From the NCBI GenBank assembly GCA_015486505.1, contig WFRP01000209.1:1-9437 (forward strand): a stretch of 9,437 nucleotides of DNA, in the 5' to 3' direction. Shown here piece after piece: positions 6,198 through 9,437 of the stretch. Under the pieces are notes generated by a model, which saw only the letters and a list, made by a program, of their open reading frames with translations, had not been told where the DNA came from and searched no databases. This DNA is from Pseudomonadota bacterium (GTDB lineage Bacteria > Desulfobacterota > Anaeroferrophillalia > Anaeroferrophillales > Tharpellaceae). The position numbers and the translations under genes are program-made. The stretch's first letter is position 1; the number at the start of each line of letters is the position of its first letter.

Positions 6198-7649
6198 ATG
6201 ACCAAACTCAATCTTAGGCGCGTTCTGCTGGTCCATCCGCTCGGCTACCAGGCCTCGGCGGCGGCGGCTGATATTGCCCGGAAAGCCAATCTGATGCCGC
6301 CTTTAGGTTTGGCAAGCATTGCCGCTTATCTGGAAGAACAGGGTAAAAAAGCGGATATTCTCGACTGTTTCGCGGTGCCGCTGACGGCCGACCGGCGCTT
6401 TAAGACCTACCTTGAGATATTGAAACCGGCCTGGGCCGGTTTCAGCTGTACGACCTCAAGTTTTCTTGACGGGGTTCGTCTGGCAAAACTGGCTAAAGAA
6501 ATTTTGCCGGGCGTCCGCACTTTCTGCGGCGGCCCCCACGTCTCGGCTTTGCGCGAAAAACTGCTCGCCGATTATCCGGCATTTGACTATTTCGTCATCG
6601 GCGAAGGTGAAGAGACGCTCCGGCAGTTAATGGATGAAAGTAATAATTGTCATAAGATTCCCGGCTTAAGTTTCTGGAACAGCCGCGGCGAGACCGAATT
6701 TTCCGGCTCCCGGGAACCGGGGGTTGAGCTGGATCGGCTGCCGTTTCCGGCTTACGATAAACTCGAAGGTTTCCCCAAAACCTACCGGCTGCCGATCTTC
6801 AATTACCCCAAGGCCCCGAATACGAGCTGTATCTCAAGCCGCGGCTGCCCCTATAGCTGCAGCTACTGCGACCGCTCGGTTTTCCGCCGGACTTTCCGCT
6901 ACAATTCCGCCGCCTATCTCTACCGCCATCTTGAATACCTGAAAAACCGTTTCGGCATCCGTCATATCAATTTCTATGACGACCAGTTCACATTCAACCG
7001 GGAGCGGATCAAGGCATTCTGTCAACTGATCAAGAACCGACCCCTGAATATGACGTTTAACTGTGCCGTCCGGGCGGAACATATCGATGCCGAGCTACTG
7101 AGCCTGATGCGGGCCGCCGGCTGCTGGATGATAAGTTTAGGCATTGAGAGCGGCGACGCCGAACTTTTAGGCCGGCACCGGCAAAAAGTTGATCTCGATT
7201 TCATGGCCGAGCAGGTCAAATTGATCAAAAAATGCGGCATCCGGGTCAAGGGACTTTTTATGGTCGGACTCCCGGGCGAAACCAAAGCGAGCGTTCGCCG
7301 GTCAATCAGTTATCTGAAATCACTGCCGATTGATGAACTGAACGTTGCCAAATTCACCCCGTTTCCGGGCGCGCCGCTCTATGAGAATATTCACAGTTTC
7401 GGCCAATTCACTGAAAACTGGCCCCGGATGGACTGTATGAGCTTCCAGTTCATTCCGACCGGCATGGAGCGTGATGAGCTTGAAAAACTTTTCCTTGAAT
7501 TCTATCAGGCCCATTTCAAAAGGCCGCGGACGCTTCTTAACTATGTCGCCATGCTCAAACATTCACCCGACAGCTGGCGCCGTTTCGCCGGCAATTTAGG
7601 CTCGTTTTTACGTTTCGCCAGGAGCAGTGAAAATCGGATAATTAAATAA
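6198..7649 (+). CDS. B12-binding-domain radical SAM protein
   Basis: This 483-residue cytoplasmic enzyme has the BchE/class-B methylase layout. An N-terminal cobalamin-binding-type Rossmann domain (about 8-145) shows MPPLGLASIAAYLEEQG (33-49), GGPHVS (111-116) and IGEGEETLRQLM (134-145). A DxHxxG cobalamin histidine motif is not seen, as is common in this superfamily. The radical SAM core (about 205-395) carries the 4Fe-4S motif C217-PYS-C221-SY-C224, FYDDQF (259-264), GIESGD (315-320, SAM-contacting) and VGLPGET (356-362). Enzymes of this type perform C-methylation, ring closure or ring contraction, usually under anaerobic conditions; the substrate cannot be read from the sequence. It is the first gene of an operon with a glycosyltransferase four bases downstream and an acyltransferase after that, which points to a lipid-like or glycolipid substrate. 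The protein is full length for the family. Confidence 0.93.
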   Translation: MTKLNLRRVLLVHPLGYQASAAAADIARKANLMPPLGLASIAAYLEEQGKKADILDCFAVPLTADRRFKTYLEILKPAWAGFSCTTSSFLDGVRLAKLAKEILPGVRTFCGGPHVSALREKLLADYPAFDYFVIGEGEETLRQLMDESNNCHKIPGLSFWNSRGETEFSGSREPGVELDRLPFPAYDKLEGFPKTYRLPIFNYPKAPNTSCISSRGCPYSCSYCDRSVFRRTFRYNSAAYLYRHLEYLKNRFGIRHINFYDDQFTFNRERIKAFCQLIKNRPLNMTFNCAVRAEHIDAELLSLMRAAGCWMISLGIESGDAELLGRHRQKVDLDFMAEQVKLIKKCGIRVKGLFMVGLPGETKASVRRSISYLKSLPIDELNVAKFTPFPGAPLYENIHSFGQFTENWPRMDCMSFQFIPTGMERDELEKLFLEFYQAHFKRPRTLLNYVAMLKHSPDSWRRFAGNLGSFLRFARSSENRIIK

Positions 7650-7653
7650 GCTT

Positions 7654-8877
7654 ATGCCGACAAACCCAACCAAAAACCGCCCCGAAATCGATCTTTCCGC
7701 CGCCGGACCGAACCGGCCGCCAATAATCGCGATTGTGATTCCGCTCTACAATCACGCACAAACCCTGGAAAAGGTTGTGGCCGAGAGCCTGGGCTTCACC
7801 AGGCACCTGATCGTGGTTGATGACGGCAGCCGTGATAACGTTGATAAGATTCTGGCCCGACTTAATCCGGCAGTTCATATCATCCGCCATCCCCGCAACC
7901 TCGGCAAAGGGGCCGCCATCCTGAGCGGGGCTGAAAAAGCCCGCAAGCTGGGCGCTAGCCATATCATCACGATTGATGCCGACGGCCAGCACTACAGCGC
8001 TGACATCTCCGGTTTTATCGCCGCGGTTCGCAAAAACCCGGAAGCGATAATCGTCGGCTGCCGCAATTTTACCGCCACCTACGTTCCGAAAAGCTCCGCT
8101 TTCGGGCGCCGCTTTTCCAATTTCTGGTTCCGGGTCCAGACCGGACAAAAGGTCGGTGACAGTCAGAGCGGTTTTCGCGCCTATCCGCTGACCCTGCTTA
8201 AAGCGATGAAATGGCGCGAGAAGCGTTACGCCTTCGAAAATGAGGTTCTGGTGCGGGCGGCCTGGGCGGGGGTCAAAATTTACGAAATCGATATCGGGGT
8301 TTACTATCCGGCTAAACCTGAACATATCTCCCATTTTCATCGGCTTTGGGATAATCTGCGTTTAAGTTTTTTAAATACCCGGCTGACGATTCGCTCGATG
8401 CTGCCCTGGCCTCACAATCAGCTTGACGATCAGGGACTGCCGCCGGCACAGCCAGTCTCCATCCTGCACCCAATCCGGAGCCTGCGCCTGCTTTTACAGG
8501 AAAACGCTTCGCCTAAACGCCTGGCCATCGCCGTTGCTCTCGGGGTTATGGTCGGCGCCCTGCCGCTGCTGGGAATGCGGGCGATGATTATTCTGATGAT
8601 AACCGGCTATTTCCGTCTCAACAAGATTGTCGCGCTGGCGGCCGGCAATATCTGCATGCCGCCATTTGTCCCGGCCTTATGTATTGAAGTCGGCTATTTT
8701 ATCCGGCACGGCAGCTGGCTTACCGAAATATCTTTCCGCACCCTGGGTTACCAGGCGTTGGATCGCTTCTGGGAGTGGGGCTTAGGCTCACTTATCGTCG
8801 GCCCGCTGCTGGCGGCATTTTTCGGTTTTTTAACTTTATCCATGGCAAAAAAGCTGCAAACTGCGAAAGAATTATGA
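7654..8877 (+). CDS. Family 2 glycosyltransferase fused to a DUF2062 membrane domain
   Basis: This is a 407-residue two-domain protein. Residues about 23-245 form a GT-A fold glycosyltransferase close to dolichyl/polyprenyl-phosphate mannosyltransferases. It has IVIPLYNHAQTL (27-38), DDGS (56-59), NLGKGAAI (82-89), the nucleotide-sugar and metal motif DADGQH (108-113) and GDSQSGFRAYP (168-178). The C-terminal part (about 270-400) matches DUF2062. It has SPKRLAIAVALGVMVGALPL followed by LLGMRAMII, RLNKIVALAAGN (321-332) and a last membrane stretch (about 374-395), so the protein is anchored to the inner membrane with the catalytic domain in the cytoplasm. The likely reaction is transfer of a sugar to a lipid or lipid-phosphate acceptor; the sugar is unknown. 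The ribosome binding site is weak, so translation probably depends on coupling to the radical SAM gene four bases upstream. The same fusion is known beside acyltransferases in lipid and polyene clusters. Confidence 0.92.
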   Translation: MPTNPTKNRPEIDLSAAGPNRPPIIAIVIPLYNHAQTLEKVVAESLGFTRHLIVVDDGSRDNVDKILARLNPAVHIIRHPRNLGKGAAILSGAEKARKLGASHIITIDADGQHYSADISGFIAAVRKNPEAIIVGCRNFTATYVPKSSAFGRRFSNFWFRVQTGQKVGDSQSGFRAYPLTLLKAMKWREKRYAFENEVLVRAAWAGVKIYEIDIGVYYPAKPEHISHFHRLWDNLRLSFLNTRLTIRSMLPWPHNQLDDQGLPPAQPVSILHPIRSLRLLLQENASPKRLAIAVALGVMVGALPLLGMRAMIILMITGYFRLNKIVALAAGNICMPPFVPALCIEVGYFIRHGSWLTEISFRTLGYQALDRFWEWGLGSLIVGPLLAAFFGFLTLSMAKKLQTAKEL

Positions 8878-9437
8878 CGGAAAAATCTGCAAACCAATCC
8901 GGAAACTGGAGCAGCCGCAGTGTCGGCGCCGACTGGCAGCACCGTTTTTTCTATTTTCTGATTAAACTCGGCGGCCGCCGTATCGCCTATCCTTTTCTCT
9001 ATCCGGTGGTCCTCTATTATCTTATTTTCCGCCCCGATCAACGCTTGAAAACCCGTTACTACCTCGACCGCCGCTTCCCCGGCCGCCGCGGTTTTGCCGC
9101 GCTGAAAGACAGCTACCGGATGATCTTGAGTTTAAGCCGCTCTCTGGTCGACCGGGCTCTGGTCGGGATCTGCGGGCCGGAAATTCTGCGGACGGAATTT
9201 CCCCGGGGCGAGGAACTGTTCAACCTCGCCGCTCAAGGCCGGGGCCTGATTATTCTTACCACCCATATCGGCTGCTGGCAGGCGGCCATGATCTGTTTAA
9301 GCAAATTAAAACGCCCGGTGCATATGCTTATGCAGCAGGATGATGGCGATATCGACCGCCACTATTTTGAGCATTCAGGCGCAGAAAATCCGTTTCACAT
9401 CATCGACCCCGCCGGATTCTTAGGCGGCACAGTCGAA
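8874..9437 (+). CDS. LpxL/LPLAT-family acyltransferase, 3' end outside window
   Basis: The ATG at 8874 overlaps the glycosyltransferase stop (ATGA) and the frame stays open for 188 codons to the window end; the family is about 300 residues, so roughly the last third is missing. The N-terminus, with RSVGADWQHRFFYFLIKLGG (15-34), an apolar stretch to about 52 and YYLDRRFPG (62-70), fits the membrane-associated start of lipid A biosynthesis-type (LpxL/HtrB) acyltransferases. The catalytic block LIILTTHIGCWQAA (125-138) holds His131. The family motif is H-X4-D/E, but the fifth residue after His131 is Gln136. Such enzymes move an acyl chain from acyl-ACP to a lipid or sugar hydroxyl at the cytoplasmic face of the inner membrane. 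With the preceding glycosyltransferase it probably joins a sugar or lipid carrier to an acyl or polyene chain. A true late lipid A acyltransferase is less likely given this operon. Confidence 0.88.
   Translation, partial: MTEKSANQSGNWSSRSVGADWQHRFFYFLIKLGGRRIAYPFLYPVVLYYLIFRPDQRLKTRYYLDRRFPGRRGFAALKDSYRMILSLSRSLVDRALVGICGPEILRTEFPRGEELFNLAAQGRGLIILTTHIGCWQAAMICLSKLKRPVHMLMQQDDGDIDRHYFEHSGAENPFHIIDPAGFLGGTVE

Noticed and set aside
6042..6236. Minus-strand 64-codon frame in the intergenic region
   Set aside because: It runs over the start of the radical SAM gene and its leader, has no ribosome binding site and no family resemblance.
7642..8340. Minus-strand open frame of 232 codons opposite the glycosyltransferase
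   Set aside because: The plus strand encodes all the glycosyltransferase motifs here; the antisense frame has none.

Overview
The window reads as Gram-negative chromosomal DNA of moderately high GC. The best fit is a deltaproteobacterial (Desulfobacterota-like) lineage. This rests on the mix of a multi-PAS hybrid kinase, an HD-GYP response regulator, a B12-binding radical SAM enzyme and an LpxL-type acyltransferase; no marker gene fixes the taxon. Nothing looks like a transposon, phage, CRISPR array, tRNA or rRNA. Two divergent operons flank a 483-base intergenic region rich in palindromes.

Left operon (minus strand, about 5714 to 1). A membrane hybrid histidine kinase (Cache-HAMP-PAS-PAS-HisKA-HATPase-REC) is followed by a second membrane histidine kinase without a receiver, overlapping it by GTGA. 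Next, after a 34-base gap, comes a REC-HD-GYP response regulator, a predicted cyclic-di-GMP phosphodiesterase. Last, overlapping by ATGA and running off the window, is a 14-codon fragment that resembles the start of a ParA/MinD-type ATPase. The order suggests that two sensors feed one c-di-GMP-lowering output.

Intergenic region (5715-6197). It holds no convincing gene. It has an imperfect palindrome in a possible promoter of the kinase operon, a G-rich hairpin, CCGCCGG/CCGGCGG palindromes, and an 11-base direct repeat. On the right side, a possible sigma-70 promoter precedes a leader of about 190 bases with stem-loops and competing CCCGCA/TGCGGG pairings.

Right operon (plus strand, 6198 to the window end). 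A B12-binding radical SAM enzyme is followed 4 bases later by a family 2 glycosyltransferase fused to a membrane DUF2062 domain. An LpxL/LPLAT-family acyltransferase then overlaps it by ATGA and is cut by the window end. Glycosyltransferase plus acyltransferase pairs of this type occur in lipid-like pathways such as aryl polyene and related fatty-acid-derived clusters. The three genes therefore look like the first part of a pathway for an unusual membrane-anchored glycolipid or polyene-type lipid, with the radical SAM enzyme as the likely tail- or ring-modifying step. That product is inferred; the defining genes (ketosynthase, ACP, ligase) would lie beyond 9437 if they exist.
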